Assembly: GCA_937925525.1 (NCBI GenBank)
Contig: CALALS010000092.1
Coordinates: 1-19,311, forward strand
Direction of reading: 5' to 3'
Source: an uncultured Flavobacteriales bacterium
GTDB taxonomy: Bacteria > Bacteroidota > Bacteroidia > Flavobacteriales_E > Vicingaceae
Length of the DNA: 19,311 nucleotides
Part shown: piece after piece, positions 8,801-16,055 of the stretch
How the letters are laid out: every line of letters starts with the position of its first letter
How positions within the stretch are numbered: position 1 is the stretch's first letter
Program-made: the position numbers and the translations under genes
Notes under the pieces: model-generated
What the model was told of the DNA's origin: nothing
What the model saw: the letters and a program-made list of their open reading frames with translations, nothing else
Databases searched by the model: none

Positions 8801-10690
8801 TGTAACCAGTCAAAAGAGACGGTTACCATTACCTTTACGCCTGCTCCGGTGGCTAATGCCGGTGCTGACGATAACGTATGCGCCAATGCACCAAGCTTCC
8901 AGTTGAATGGAGCTGTGTTCTTAGCTACAGGCGGAACATGGAGCGGAGGTAACGGAACATTTAATCCTAGTAATAATGTATTGAACCCTGTTTATACGCC
9001 TACAGCCGGAGAAATATCGGCAGGTTTTGTGAACTTAATACTTACAACCACAGGTAACGGAAGTTGTAATGCATCTACTGATACGATGAGGTTAACCATT
9101 ACTGCACCTCCAACCGTTAATGCAGGGATTGACCAAACAGTTTGTAAGCAAGCAGCCATGACACAACTTCAGGGAGTGGTTACAGGAGGAAGTTCAACAG
9201 GTCAATGGTCTTCATCAGGTACTGGTTCGTTTAGTCCTAATAATACTATCCTTAATGGTTTCTATACGTTTAGCCCGTCTGATACGGCTAATGGTTTTGT
9301 CTGGATTTATTTAATATCTACTAACAACGGAAAATGTTCTGCTGTGCGTGATAGTATGCTGATTACGTTTAGTAACTCTGCTTTTGCTTCTGCAGGTCCT
9401 GATATTTACGTTTGTGAAAATAACTTAAACGCTGTATTGAGTGGATTTGTAACAGGCGGTTCTACTACCGGACAATGGAGTACGTTGGGTACGGGAACAT
9501 TCTCTCCGAACAATACTACTTTAAATGCTACTTATCAGTTAAGCTCTGCCGACAGTGCTGCGGGACAGGTAACGCTTGTGTTGCAATCTACCAATAACGG
9601 TAGTTGCCAACCGGGCTTTGATACGGTGAATGTATTTGTTCAGCAGGAGCATGTGGCTATTGCCGGAAATAATATAGTGGCTTGCCCGAGCAGAAATGTA
9701 ATTTCTTTAATCGGTCAGGTGCAAAATTCACCGGGTGGTAAATGGACTACTACCGGCTCAGGCTTCTTCTCACCATCTGATACTAACTTAATTGTGAGTT
9801 ATGTGCCAAGTGCACAGGATAGTGCTGCAGGTTTCTTCCAGTTAATTCTTACTACTAAGTTTAATGGTGCATGTGCGGTTACTTCAGATACCATAACCGT
9901 AACAATGGTAAATGATTTAGTAGCTGATTTTGCATTTAGCAACGCTTGTGATGGTCAAGCAGTAAGCTTTACCGATTCTTCTAGCTCTGCTACCGGAACG
10001 GTAAATTATTGGGAGTGGAGTTTTGGTGATGGTATTAAAGGATTCCAGCAAAATGAAAACCATATTTATCCGTCTGTGGGAACGTATAACGTAACCTTAT
10101 TAGTTAAAACAGACAAAGGATGTTTAGACACGGTGATTAAAAATGTAGAGATTTATCCTTCGCCTGTGGCAAGCTTTACTACAGCAGGAAGTACTTTCCA
10201 ACCGAATGAAGATATTAAGTTTACCAATACATCTACCGGATATATAGGTAGCTTATGGAACTTCGGAGATTCAGTGGGAACATCAACTAGTCAAAATCCA
10301 ATCTATACTTATACGGGAAGTGGAAACTATACCATAACACTGGTTGTAACGAATACTTATGGTTGTAAGGATAGTACCTCTGCCGATATTGTGATTGAGC
10401 CATTGGAGGATGAAATTCATGACCCTGAATTGCCAACGGCATTTACACCAAACGGTGACGGATTGAATGATATACTCTATGTGAGAGGTGGGCCATTTAA
10501 ATCCTTGTTCTTTAATGTGTATAACGAATGGGGACAACTGATGTTTACCAGTGAAAGCCAGAATGATGGATGGGATGGAAGCTTCCAAGGTAAGCCATCA
10601 CAAGTGGGTGTATATGTATATACCGTTGAAGCAATAACAGAAGATGACAAAGAATATAAGTTTAACGGTGAAGTGAAACTATTAAGATAA
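5876..10690 (+). CDS. Giant repeat surface protein with T9SS type B sorting domain
   Basis: This 1604-residue protein has a signal peptide (cleavage near SYGQ, residues 18-21). Residues about 22-455, opening with GTDFWFAPPE, resemble the IgGFc-binding N-terminal domain. Ten repeats of about 89 residues follow (about 460-1345). Each starts with a G-x-D-x-x-x-C strand, contains a W-S/T-T-x-G-S/T-G-x-F-x-P core and a L-N-A-T-Y strand, and has exactly two cysteines. Two PKD-like domains (about 1346-1518) carry WSFGDG and WNFGD. The last 86 residues, with AFTPNGDGLND and WDG, are the gliding-motility-associated C-terminal domain, a type B T9SS signal. The protein is therefore predicted to be a cell-surface adhesin or motility-related protein, reminiscent of SprB-like proteins but much shorter. 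The stop overlaps the start of the PorP/SprF gene (TAATG), which is the usual partner arrangement. Confidence 0.92.
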   Translation: MLRKLLAVATLFALSLTSYGQSGTDFWFAPPEVTDLHNPPGAVPIYLLVSTYAQPATVTISQPANGAFTPIVVNLNANSTSRINLSAFKTDLETEPTNTILNTGLRIQATNTIVAYYEVSNSNNTDIFALKGANGLGKEFYIPLHKHAPFYNHTFSSPHEAYASFDIVATQNNTTVTIYSPVAMDGRPALTQYSITLNAGQTYSGAWTGTNYTQPSTHPSGAVVLADKPIAVSVKDDSNHNPSGGCYDLMGDQIVPVDILGTDYIAVKGGLNPTGDESVFITATQNNTQVFIDGAATPVVTLFAGETYRIDMDYLAPGPNNSVYVRTSKPAYAMHVTGFGCEMGQAILPPLNCAGSQQVSFVRSTNESFFLTLLVRASAVNNFSIIGPGTATINPGSFITVPGTGGQWMAARIQYNTTQIPTDSTFLVTNSQDVFALGIINGGGSTGCRYGFFSEFAADVNVNAGPDQTMCANNVVLLNGNIAGGTTTGVWTTSGSGTFTPSATTLNATYNFSAVDTTNGSVTLYLTSTGSCNPIMDSMVVTITPAPVVEAGPALTSCGRDTVQLAGSVTGGATTGLWSTNGSGVFVPNAAVLNARYVPSVADVSAGTIKLYLVSTANGTCIAERDSTTLTLTPEPVVFAGNDTTLCSSTSLLPLNGSVSGGTTTGQWSTTGTGSFSPINTQLNATYVFSSADTAAGSIWIKLTSTNNGGCAAEADSFRVTFSKSPTANAGTNTTVCANNAAVNLNGAVTNTSGGTWSTSGTGTFAPSANTLNATYNPSAADIASGSVILRLTTSSTSLCPPVYDSIIVTITPRPVVNVGNDTSICVNNLNLQLNGSVTGGSSTGQWSTTGTGTFSPSNTALNATYQVSSQDSANGVVFLILTSTNNGNCLPEDDTIRVTILPAGIANAGADLTTCANVPVNLSGAVSGSATTGFWTTLGSGSFSPSNTTLNATYIPSAADTAAGSVKLVLTANSCNQSKETVTITFTPAPVANAGADDNVCANAPSFQLNGAVFLATGGTWSGGNGTFNPSNNVLNPVYTPTAGEISAGFVNLILTTTGNGSCNASTDTMRLTITAPPTVNAGIDQTVCKQAAMTQLQGVVTGGSSTGQWSSSGTGSFSPNNTILNGFYTFSPSDTANGFVWIYLISTNNGKCSAVRDSMLITFSNSAFASAGPDIYVCENNLNAVLSGFVTGGSTTGQWSTLGTGTFSPNNTTLNATYQLSSADSAAGQVTLVLQSTNNGSCQPGFDTVNVFVQQEHVAIAGNNIVACPSRNVISLIGQVQNSPGGKWTTTGSGFFSPSDTNLIVSYVPSAQDSAAGFFQLILTTKFNGACAVTSDTITVTMVNDLVADFAFSNACDGQAVSFTDSSSSATGTVNYWEWSFGDGIKGFQQNENHIYPSVGTYNVTLLVKTDKGCLDTVIKNVEIYPSPVASFTTAGSTFQPNEDIKFTNTSTGYIGSLWNFGDSVGTSTSQNPIYTYTGSGNYTITLVVTNTYGCKDSTSADIVIEPLEDEIHDPELPTAFTPNGDGLNDILYVRGGPFKSLFFNVYNEWGQLMFTSESQNDGWDGSFQGKPSQVGVYVYTVEAITEDDKEYKFNGEVKLLR
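7255..9911 (+). repeat. Ten in-frame protein repeats within the giant surface protein
   Basis: The array has ten units of 86-90 residues. Most DNA copies are well diverged, but 20-base stretches remain identical, for example 7874-7893 and 8411-8430 (units 3 and 5). Units 4, 7 and 10 share a shortened loop before the conserved Trp (NTSGGTW, LATGGTW, NSPGGKW), whereas the other seven have a GG/GS-x-x-T-G-x-W loop. Confidence 0.85.
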
Positions 10691-11673
10691 TGACTATGGG
10701 AAAGAAAATATTATTACTAGCAGCTGTTGTATTTGCGATAGCAAGTACGCAGGCACAAGATTTACATCTTACGCAATATAATGCTCTGGCGGTTTATCAA
10801 AACGCTGCAAATACCGGAATGATAGATGGTAATTACAGAGCAGGTATTCAGGCAAGGAACCAATGGCGGGCGTTTACGCTTAAACCTTACTTAACGGTTG
10901 GTGCAGCTTATGATATGAAGCTGGGAGACCGATGGGGAGTTGGAGGTTACTTCTTAGAAAATGAAGCATCTTATGGTTATTATGAACAGCATTTGGTGGC
11001 ATCTGGTAGCTATAGAATTACTTCTCCATCACAAACTATTCAAAACCTTTCAGTAGGATTGCAGTTAGGAGCTATTAACAGAAGTTTGCGTAATGATTTA
11101 ATTTATGATAGTCAGTATAGCGGAGAGACTTTTGATGAGAATATTCCAAGTGGTGAAGTCGAACTTAATCGTTCTAAAATAATGCCTGAATCTAATTTAG
11201 GAGTAGCCTATTTTATGAGGGATGAATCTAAAACTGTTAATCCTTTTGCTGGAATATCTGTTTATCATTTAACTGCTCCAAACGAATCATTTATTTCGGT
11301 AAAAAGTAATCTTCCAAGAAGGTTTTTGTTTTACGGAGGAACGGATATTACTGTAAATGAAAAAGTAATGTTATCGCCCAAAGGAATGTTTCAGATGCAA
11401 GCGAAACATCAGGAAATTAATGTAGGAATGTCCGGTTATTACGACTTTCAAGAGAACAATGTAAAGCTTTACTTTGAAGGCGGGTATCGATTTAATGATG
11501 CTGTGCTGGCAGGAATAGGGTTGCAATACAATGAGTTCTTGTATCGTTTTACGTATGACATTACTGTTTCCGGATTGAAGAGTGTAAATAGAGGAAGGGG
11601 TGCGCTTGAGTTTAGTGTGGTGTTTACCAGAGGATCTAATAAATCAGCCTTGAAAGCTAATACAAGAATTTAA
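10690..11673 (+). CDS. PorP/SprF family type IX secretion membrane protein
   Basis: The 327-residue protein has a signal peptide ending near TQAQ (residues 20-23). It then has the family's opening signature (DLHLTQYNALAVYQNAANTG, then ARNQWRAF), in which an early Q-Y and N-P/N-A-A motif precedes an outer-membrane beta-barrel. Alternating hydrophobic strands and aromatic residues run to the end. In Flavobacterium johnsoniae, SprF is needed for secretion of its paired partner SprB, and PorP-like genes are often encoded right after type B cargo. Here the start ATG overlaps the cargo stop codon by one base, so translational coupling is likely. A second ATG at 10696 (MGKKILLL) would also give a good signal peptide and cannot be ruled out. 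Confidence 0.92.
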   Translation: MTMGKKILLLAAVVFAIASTQAQDLHLTQYNALAVYQNAANTGMIDGNYRAGIQARNQWRAFTLKPYLTVGAAYDMKLGDRWGVGGYFLENEASYGYYEQHLVASGSYRITSPSQTIQNLSVGLQLGAINRSLRNDLIYDSQYSGETFDENIPSGEVELNRSKIMPESNLGVAYFMRDESKTVNPFAGISVYHLTAPNESFISVKSNLPRRFLFYGGTDITVNEKVMLSPKGMFQMQAKHQEINVGMSGYYDFQENNVKLYFEGGYRFNDAVLAGIGLQYNEFLYRFTYDITVSGLKSVNRGRGALEFSVVFTRGSNKSALKANTRI

Positions 11674-11675
11674 GC

Positions 11676-12125
11676 TTACTCTTTAAAAGTAGGTATTTCT
11701 TTTAGGAAACTAATTTTATTAGAGTCGAAATCTATATGGCAAGAGTAATGCTCTAAGCCATTGCTTACGACTAAAAACGGAACTCTAAATACTAGGTTAT
11801 ATCTTGCAATTTGCTCAAATGTATCTTGTGTTATTTTAACCGAAGGAGCTTTGCATTCGGCTAGTAAATAAGGTTTACCGTTTCGGTCACTAATCAGTAT
11901 GTCAGCTCTTTTTTGCAGGTTGTTTAACGAAAGGCTTTTTTCAATTTCAACTAGGCCTTTAGCGTATTTTTTTTCTTCTACCAGATAGGTGGCAAGGTGT
12001 TGTCTAACCCATTCTTCGGGAGTTAAAACAATAAATTTTTTCCGAAATACGTCAAATATTTGAGTTTGTTCTGATTCAGTTTTGATTTTAAACTTATACT
12101 CAGGAAAGTTTAAGGCGTGTTGCAA
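11676..12125 (-). CDS. HsdR-N-like (type I restriction R N-terminal) nuclease-fold protein
   Basis: The 149-residue protein carries a PD-(D/E)XK-like core: D75 in RADILI, then E90 and K92 in LLAECKAP, then Q105 in QIARYN, which is the order of a restriction endonuclease-like active site. TPEEWVRQH (35-43) is the signature of the short HSDR_N_2 family, and the usual helicase and specificity parts of a type I enzyme are absent. The frame has no ATG between the upstream stop and the core. TTG at 12123-12125 gives MQHALNFPEY, matching the family's M-x-x-L-N-x-P-x-Y opening, and I take it as the start. In Bacteroidota this gene is often next to the DNA polymerase III delta gene (holA), as it nearly is here. 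It follows the PD40 gene by 4 bases and is probably co-transcribed. Its substrate is unknown. Confidence 0.82.
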   Translation of the reverse strand: MQHALNFPEYKFKIKTESEQTQIFDVFRKKFIVLTPEEWVRQHLATYLVEEKKYAKGLVEIEKSLSLNNLQKRADILISDRNGKPYLLAECKAPSVKITQDTFEQIARYNLVFRVPFLVVSNGLEHYSCHIDFDSNKISFLKEIPTFKE

Positions 12126-12129
12126 AATT

Positions 12130-13233
12130 CTATTTTAAGTTAATTTTTACAATTTTATTGGTTGTTTTACCAATTTTAGCACCTGCCAAAACAGCTAGTA
12201 ATGATTTTCCGTCAGGGCTCCGGCAGTGGTCTCCTATAAAGTAATGCGTTGAGGTAAGTTTTTTTGAGTTTCTCTTTTTAGTTTGATTGTAGAATGTTAA
12301 TTGTTTTACTTCACCATCATAAATATATAGTTCTGTTCTTAAAGTAGCCCAGCCAAAGTTGTTGTTCCAGTCAAAAAAGCAAGATGAAATAAATGAAAAC
12401 TTATCTTTATTTGTTGGGCAAATATTATACATTTCATGCCATTGAGATGGCTCGTTAGTTAGGTTTGTCAAAGAGCCTGAGCTTAAGTCATAACTGTAAA
12501 TGTTACTTGCTTTATGGTCTGTGGTTAAGTTTCCACTAAAGTAAATTTTACTATCATCAGTTGAAAAGCTATGTGTTTCGTACCACTTTGCTCCTTCGGG
12601 CTGTATGGTAGTTTTGTTGGTTAGTGAAGCAAAGCCATTGCCGTCAATTGAAAAATCTGCCAGAACAATTCTCCATGCCCCAAAAATACTAGCACTTTCA
12701 TCATTGCTATACCTCTCTGCCCACATAATTTTATTTCCTGAATGTGAAAAATGTGCATGTAATACCGCATATCCTGATGGATTGTCGGTTAGTTTTTGAA
12801 TATGCGTACCATCAGCATGCATAAACCATAAATCATTATTTACTCCGAGAGATAAAAATTCTTCTGTTTCAGGAGTTGTATTGGCATGTTCGTTCATCAC
12901 TTGAAAAACCAAATAATTACCCGTTGGATGCCAGGCCGGCTGACCTCTGTGCTGCCATGATTCAATGTATTGACCATCTATTGTTTTTCCGGTCATTGAT
13001 TCAGTTAAGTTTGTTTGTGATGTTCTTTCAGGATTAGAGATGTATAAGTCGAAGCGACCTTGATTTTCTTTGTCAAATAAAATTTTATTGTTGTTAGGGT
13101 GCCAATCAACTCTACCTCCTGACTCATCCCAAGTCTCTATGCTTTCTACTATTTTTTTATCAAAATCAATTCTATCTTTTTTGCATCCAAGAAAAAGAGT
13201 AATGATAGCAATTAATAAAAATGTTTTTTTCAA
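12130..13233 (-). CDS. PD40-type propeller lipoprotein (TolB-like)
   Basis: I place the start at TTG 13231-13233, giving a lipoprotein signal of 15 residues after Met (KKTFLLIAIITLFLG, then C, then KKD) and a protein of 367 residues. A longer reading from TTG at 13254 adds MPVNPND and overlaps a promoter box, so it is less likely. The mature part has repeated W-H-P-x-x-N-x-I-L-F and S-x-x-G/D-x-K-I-x-F strands (for example VDWHPNNNKILF, PAWHPTGNYLVF, FSTDDSKIYFSG, CRSPDGKSLLAV), which are the signature of WD40-like PD40 blades. It should be a periplasmic or outer-membrane beta-propeller. The ligand is unknown. It is first in a two-gene minus-strand unit with the HsdR-N-like gene. Confidence 0.78.
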   Translation of the reverse strand: MKKTFLLIAIITLFLGCKKDRIDFDKKIVESIETWDESGGRVDWHPNNNKILFDKENQGRFDLYISNPERTSQTNLTESMTGKTIDGQYIESWQHRGQPAWHPTGNYLVFQVMNEHANTTPETEEFLSLGVNNDLWFMHADGTHIQKLTDNPSGYAVLHAHFSHSGNKIMWAERYSNDESASIFGAWRIVLADFSIDGNGFASLTNKTTIQPEGAKWYETHSFSTDDSKIYFSGNLTTDHKASNIYSYDLSSGSLTNLTNEPSQWHEMYNICPTNKDKFSFISSCFFDWNNNFGWATLRTELYIYDGEVKQLTFYNQTKKRNSKKLTSTHYFIGDHCRSPDGKSLLAVLAGAKIGKTTNKIVKINLK

Positions 13234-13238
13234 ATCAT

Positions 13239-13278
13239 TAGGGTTTACAGGCAAATTTAATATATTTTTGAACTCAAA
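13239..13278. promoter_or_regulatory. Compact divergent promoter region (PD40 lipoprotein / AMP nucleosidase)
   Basis: On the minus strand TAAATTTG (13259-13252) is a perfect -7 box, with TTTG (13278-13275) 15 bases upstream. On the plus strand TATTTTTG (13263-13270) is a perfect -7 box with no good -33 partner. The two boxes are 3 bases apart, facing away from each other. Predicted starts are near 13245 (minus) and 13277 (plus). The short minus leader supports the 13233 start. Confidence 0.5.
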
Positions 13279-13285
13279 CTAAATC

Positions 13286-14056
13286 ATGATAACAAAAGAA
13301 ACAATAGTAAAAAACTGGCTTCCGAGATATACGGGTGCTAATCTGGAGGATTTTGGAAAATATATATTGCTAACCAATTTTACCGGTTACCTTGAAAAGT
13401 TTGCTGACATTACAGGAACCACAATTATTGGAGAAGATAAGCCTATGCCATGTGCCATTAGTGGAGATTTAACGATGATTAACTTTGGAATGGGGAGTGC
13501 TAATGCGGCTACTGTTATGGATTTACTTGGGGCAATTTCTCCTGAAGCGTGCTTGTTTTTAGGGAAATGCGGTGGCTTAAAAAAGAAAAATCAGATAGGA
13601 GATTTAATCTTACCTATTGCAGCTATTAGAGGAGAAGGTACAACGGATGATTATATGCCGCCCGAAGTACCTGCATTACCTGCATTTAGTTTACAACGAG
13701 CGGTTTCTACGACAATCAGAAATCACAATAAAGATTATTGGACAGGAACGGTTTATACGACCAACAGAAGAGTATGGGAACATGATGAAGATTTTAAAGA
13801 ATACTTAAGAGGAACACGTGCAATGGCTATCGATATGGAAACGGCCACTATCTTTTTAACGGGATTTATTAATGGAATTCCAACAGGTTCATTGCTATTG
13901 GTGTCAGACCAGCCTATGATTGCAGAAGGTGTAAAAACCAGTGAAAGTGACAAAAGTGTTACGTCTCAGTTTGTAGATGAACATATTAGAATTGGTATTG
14001 AGTCTTTAGAGGAAATAAAAAATAACGGTACTTCCGTAAAACATCTTAGATTTTAA
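13286..14056 (+). CDS. amn: AMP nucleosidase
   Basis: This 256-residue protein belongs to the nucleoside phosphorylase-like (PNP/UDP) fold. GMGSANAATVMD (68-79) and FLGKCGGLKKK (91-101) bind ribose and phosphate. AIDMETATIF (181-190) carries the M-E pair that contacts ribose, and SDQPM (207-211) carries the Asp that acts on the purine base. AMP nucleosidase cleaves AMP to adenine and ribose 5-phosphate, which helps adjust the adenylate pool. The length fits the short Bacteroidota form, which lacks the extra N-terminal domain of the E. coli enzyme. The stop codon overlaps the next ATG by one base (TAATG). The main alternative would be another nucleoside phosphorylase, but the overall pattern fits AMN better. 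Confidence 0.88.
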   Translation: MITKETIVKNWLPRYTGANLEDFGKYILLTNFTGYLEKFADITGTTIIGEDKPMPCAISGDLTMINFGMGSANAATVMDLLGAISPEACLFLGKCGGLKKKNQIGDLILPIAAIRGEGTTDDYMPPEVPALPAFSLQRAVSTTIRNHNKDYWTGTVYTTNRRVWEHDEDFKEYLRGTRAMAIDMETATIFLTGFINGIPTGSLLLVSDQPMIAEGVKTSESDKSVTSQFVDEHIRIGIESLEEIKNNGTSVKHLRF

Positions 14057-15057
14057 TGGCCGATTACAAAAGCGTCATAAAAGATTTAAAGTCGGGTAAG
14101 TATGAACCCATCTATTTTTTGTATGGTGAGGAATCGTATTTTATTGACCAGATTTCTGATTATATAGAAGAAAACGCTTTAGATGAATCGGAGAGGGATT
14201 TCAATCAAACAATACTGTATGGAAAAGATGTAGATGAGCAAACGGTTGTTGCTACGGCCAAGCGTTTTCCTATGATGAGCGAAAGAAATGTGGTGATTGT
14301 AAAAGAGGCGCAATACCTTAAGAAGTTGGAAGAGTTTGAGAGTTATATAGACAATCCGTTACCAAGTACAGTATTAGTTCTTTGTTATAAACACAAAGGC
14401 CCTGACGGTAGAAAAGCGGTTACTAAAAAGCTAAAGTCGAAAACAGTTTTTGTAGAAAGTAAAAAACTTTACGATAATCAAGTGCCTCAATGGATAGATG
14501 GTTATGTGAAATTGAAAGGAGGTAAGATTGATCCTAAAGCAACGTATTTATTGGCTGAATATCTGGGAACAGACTTGCAAAAAATATCGAATGAAATTGA
14601 TAAACTGTTTATTTCAATTGACAAATCAAAAGAAATATCAACCAAAGATATTGAAGAAAACATTGGTATAAGCAAAGACTATAATGTATTTGAATTGAAC
14701 ACCGCTATCGGACAAATGGATATTGATAAAGCCAATAGAATAGTTTTTAATATGGCTAGTAATGAAAAGGACAATCCTATTCAGTTAGTGGTAGGAGCGG
14801 TGTTTGGCTACTTTACTAAGCTACTACACCTACATACCAATAAGAATAAAGACCAAAAAGAGCTAGCCAGAATAATGGGAGTTCATCCTTTCTTTATGAA
14901 AGAATATCAGTTTGCCGCCAAGTATTATCCTATTAAGCGAATAGTAAAAGTAATAGATATTCTAAAAGAATACGACCTTAAATCTAAAGGAGTTGGAAAT
15001 AGCTCAACTAGCAGCGGAGAGTTAATGAAGGAAATGGTGTTTAAGATTATGCACTAA
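14056..15057 (+). CDS. holA: DNA polymerase III subunit delta
   Basis: The 333-residue protein starts with the family pattern: a short helix, PIYFLYGEESYFIDQI (18-33, a degenerate nucleotide-binding loop) and a long helical part. ERNVVIVKEAQYLKK (about 76-90) and VLVLCYKHKGPDGRKAVTKKL follow as the modified ATPase core. DLQKISNEIDKL and the C-terminal helical collar (HLHTNKNKDQKELARIMGVHPFFMKEY) complete the three-domain layout. Delta opens the beta clamp in the clamp loader, so it acts at the replication fork. It is probably co-expressed with AMP nucleosidase through the TAATG overlap. It ends 2 bases before the MCE gene on the opposite strand, and no hairpin terminator is visible there. Confidence 0.95.
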   Translation: MADYKSVIKDLKSGKYEPIYFLYGEESYFIDQISDYIEENALDESERDFNQTILYGKDVDEQTVVATAKRFPMMSERNVVIVKEAQYLKKLEEFESYIDNPLPSTVLVLCYKHKGPDGRKAVTKKLKSKTVFVESKKLYDNQVPQWIDGYVKLKGGKIDPKATYLLAEYLGTDLQKISNEIDKLFISIDKSKEISTKDIEENIGISKDYNVFELNTAIGQMDIDKANRIVFNMASNEKDNPIQLVVGAVFGYFTKLLHLHTNKNKDQKELARIMGVHPFFMKEYQFAAKYYPIKRIVKVIDILKEYDLKSKGVGNSSTSSGELMKEMVFKIMH

Positions 15058-15059
15058 TC

Positions 15060-16037
15060 TTACTCTTCTATAGGAGGCTTGTGTTTATCCTTCCGCCCAA
15101 ATACTGAGAAGTGTACGTATCTGGCAGGGTTGTATCGCATATCTTGAAGCAATAAGTCTAAATCTTTGGTAGCTTTTTCCAGATTGTTGTACATGTCTTT
15201 GTCATTTACCAATAATCCTAAACTACCTTCAGATTCATTTATCTTCTCCATGATTTCAGCAATACTTGCTAATGCTAAATTAGCTTGATGGACAGTGTTG
15301 GCAAAGTCGGCAGTAGCTAAAGAATCTGTTATGGTTTTCATGTTCTTAATCAACGCAGAAACCTCAGCATTTCTGTCTTTTAAGTTAGAAGTAATAGAGT
15401 TGATGTTTGCAGTAATAGAAGATATTTTTCCTGATTCTCTTGCCATTAACGAATCAATTCTTTTAGATGTTTTTTCAAAGGTTTTGATAGATTTTTCAAT
15501 GGATGTAAAGCTGTTGTTTATACTTGATGTTGCATTTTCGTCAAATATAGTTTGAAACGTATTAATTAAAGTATCTACCTGACCAAGTAATGCATCAACT
15601 TTAGATTTCAGAGGCAAAAGCTGTTCGGAAACCTGGTCGCTAATGGTCATTTCAATAGATGATAGTAGAGTGTCTCCGGGTTCAATTGGAACTCCTGATG
15701 TGCCGGGAATTAACGCAATAGATTTTGTGCCTAAAAAGTCAGAAGTTAGCGCTGCTCTGGTGTCATTATAAAAGGTGAATTTGGTTTCGTGAATCTCAAA
15801 GGTAACGAGCATTTTTCCGCTATTGTCAGGCAGAAACTCAATGCTTTTTACTATCCCCACATTCTTTCCGTTTAGCACTACAGCGTTAGCAGGAACAAGT
15901 CCGTCAACTCTCTCGTAAATGGCATAATATTCATTGGAAGAGCCAAAGATGTTACTGCCTTTCAGGAAGTTAATTCCAAAATATAGAAGTACAATGGCAA
16001 CTACTATTGATATTCCTACTATGGCTTCTTTTCTCAT
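15060..16037 (-). CDS. MlaD/MCE-family lipid transport protein
   Basis: The 325-residue protein has an N-terminal membrane anchor (AIVGISIVVAIVLLYFGINF, residues 5-24) and then an MCE domain (about 37-113) with VDGLVPANAVVLNGKNVGIV and FLGTKSIALIPG. It continues as a long helical stretch (about 125-300), rich in heptad-like Leu/Ile/Ser/Asn, which likely forms the barrel or needle seen in multi-subunit MCE proteins. By family it should carry phospholipids between the inner and outer membranes with an ABC transporter. The permease and ATPase genes (mlaE and mlaF) are not in this window. It sits downstream of the amidase with its own -7 box. Confidence 0.9.
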   Translation of the reverse strand: MRKEAIVGISIVVAIVLLYFGINFLKGSNIFGSSNEYYAIYERVDGLVPANAVVLNGKNVGIVKSIEFLPDNSGKMLVTFEIHETKFTFYNDTRAALTSDFLGTKSIALIPGTSGVPIEPGDTLLSSIEMTISDQVSEQLLPLKSKVDALLGQVDTLINTFQTIFDENATSSINNSFTSIEKSIKTFEKTSKRIDSLMARESGKISSITANINSITSNLKDRNAEVSALIKNMKTITDSLATADFANTVHQANLALASIAEIMEKINESEGSLGLLVNDKDMYNNLEKATKDLDLLLQDMRYNPARYVHFSVFGRKDKHKPPIEE

Positions 16038-16055
16038 TGAGTTTTTAAGTCAGGG

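Noticed and set aside
7129..8886. Several minus-strand ORFs of 63-133 codons inside the giant repeat protein
   Set aside because: They recur with the repeat period and have low-complexity Val/Ala/Pro/Leu composition, which is what the opposite strand of a Thr/Gly/Asn-rich repeat gives.
10283..10588. 101-codon minus-strand ORF over the PKD and sorting domains
   Set aside because: It is antisense to well-conserved domains and shows no domain of its own.
11676..12125. Part of a type I restriction-modification defence island
   Set aside because: No HsdM, HsdS or helicase region is nearby, and the short family is a common solitary gene in Bacteroidota.
12605..12799. 64-codon plus-strand ORF within the PD40 gene
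   Set aside because: It is a shadow of the real minus-strand propeller blades.
13231..13254. Longer start of the PD40 lipoprotein at 13254
   Set aside because: The TTG there is the end of a perfect TAAATTTG -7 box, and the added MPVNPND weakens the lipoprotein signal.
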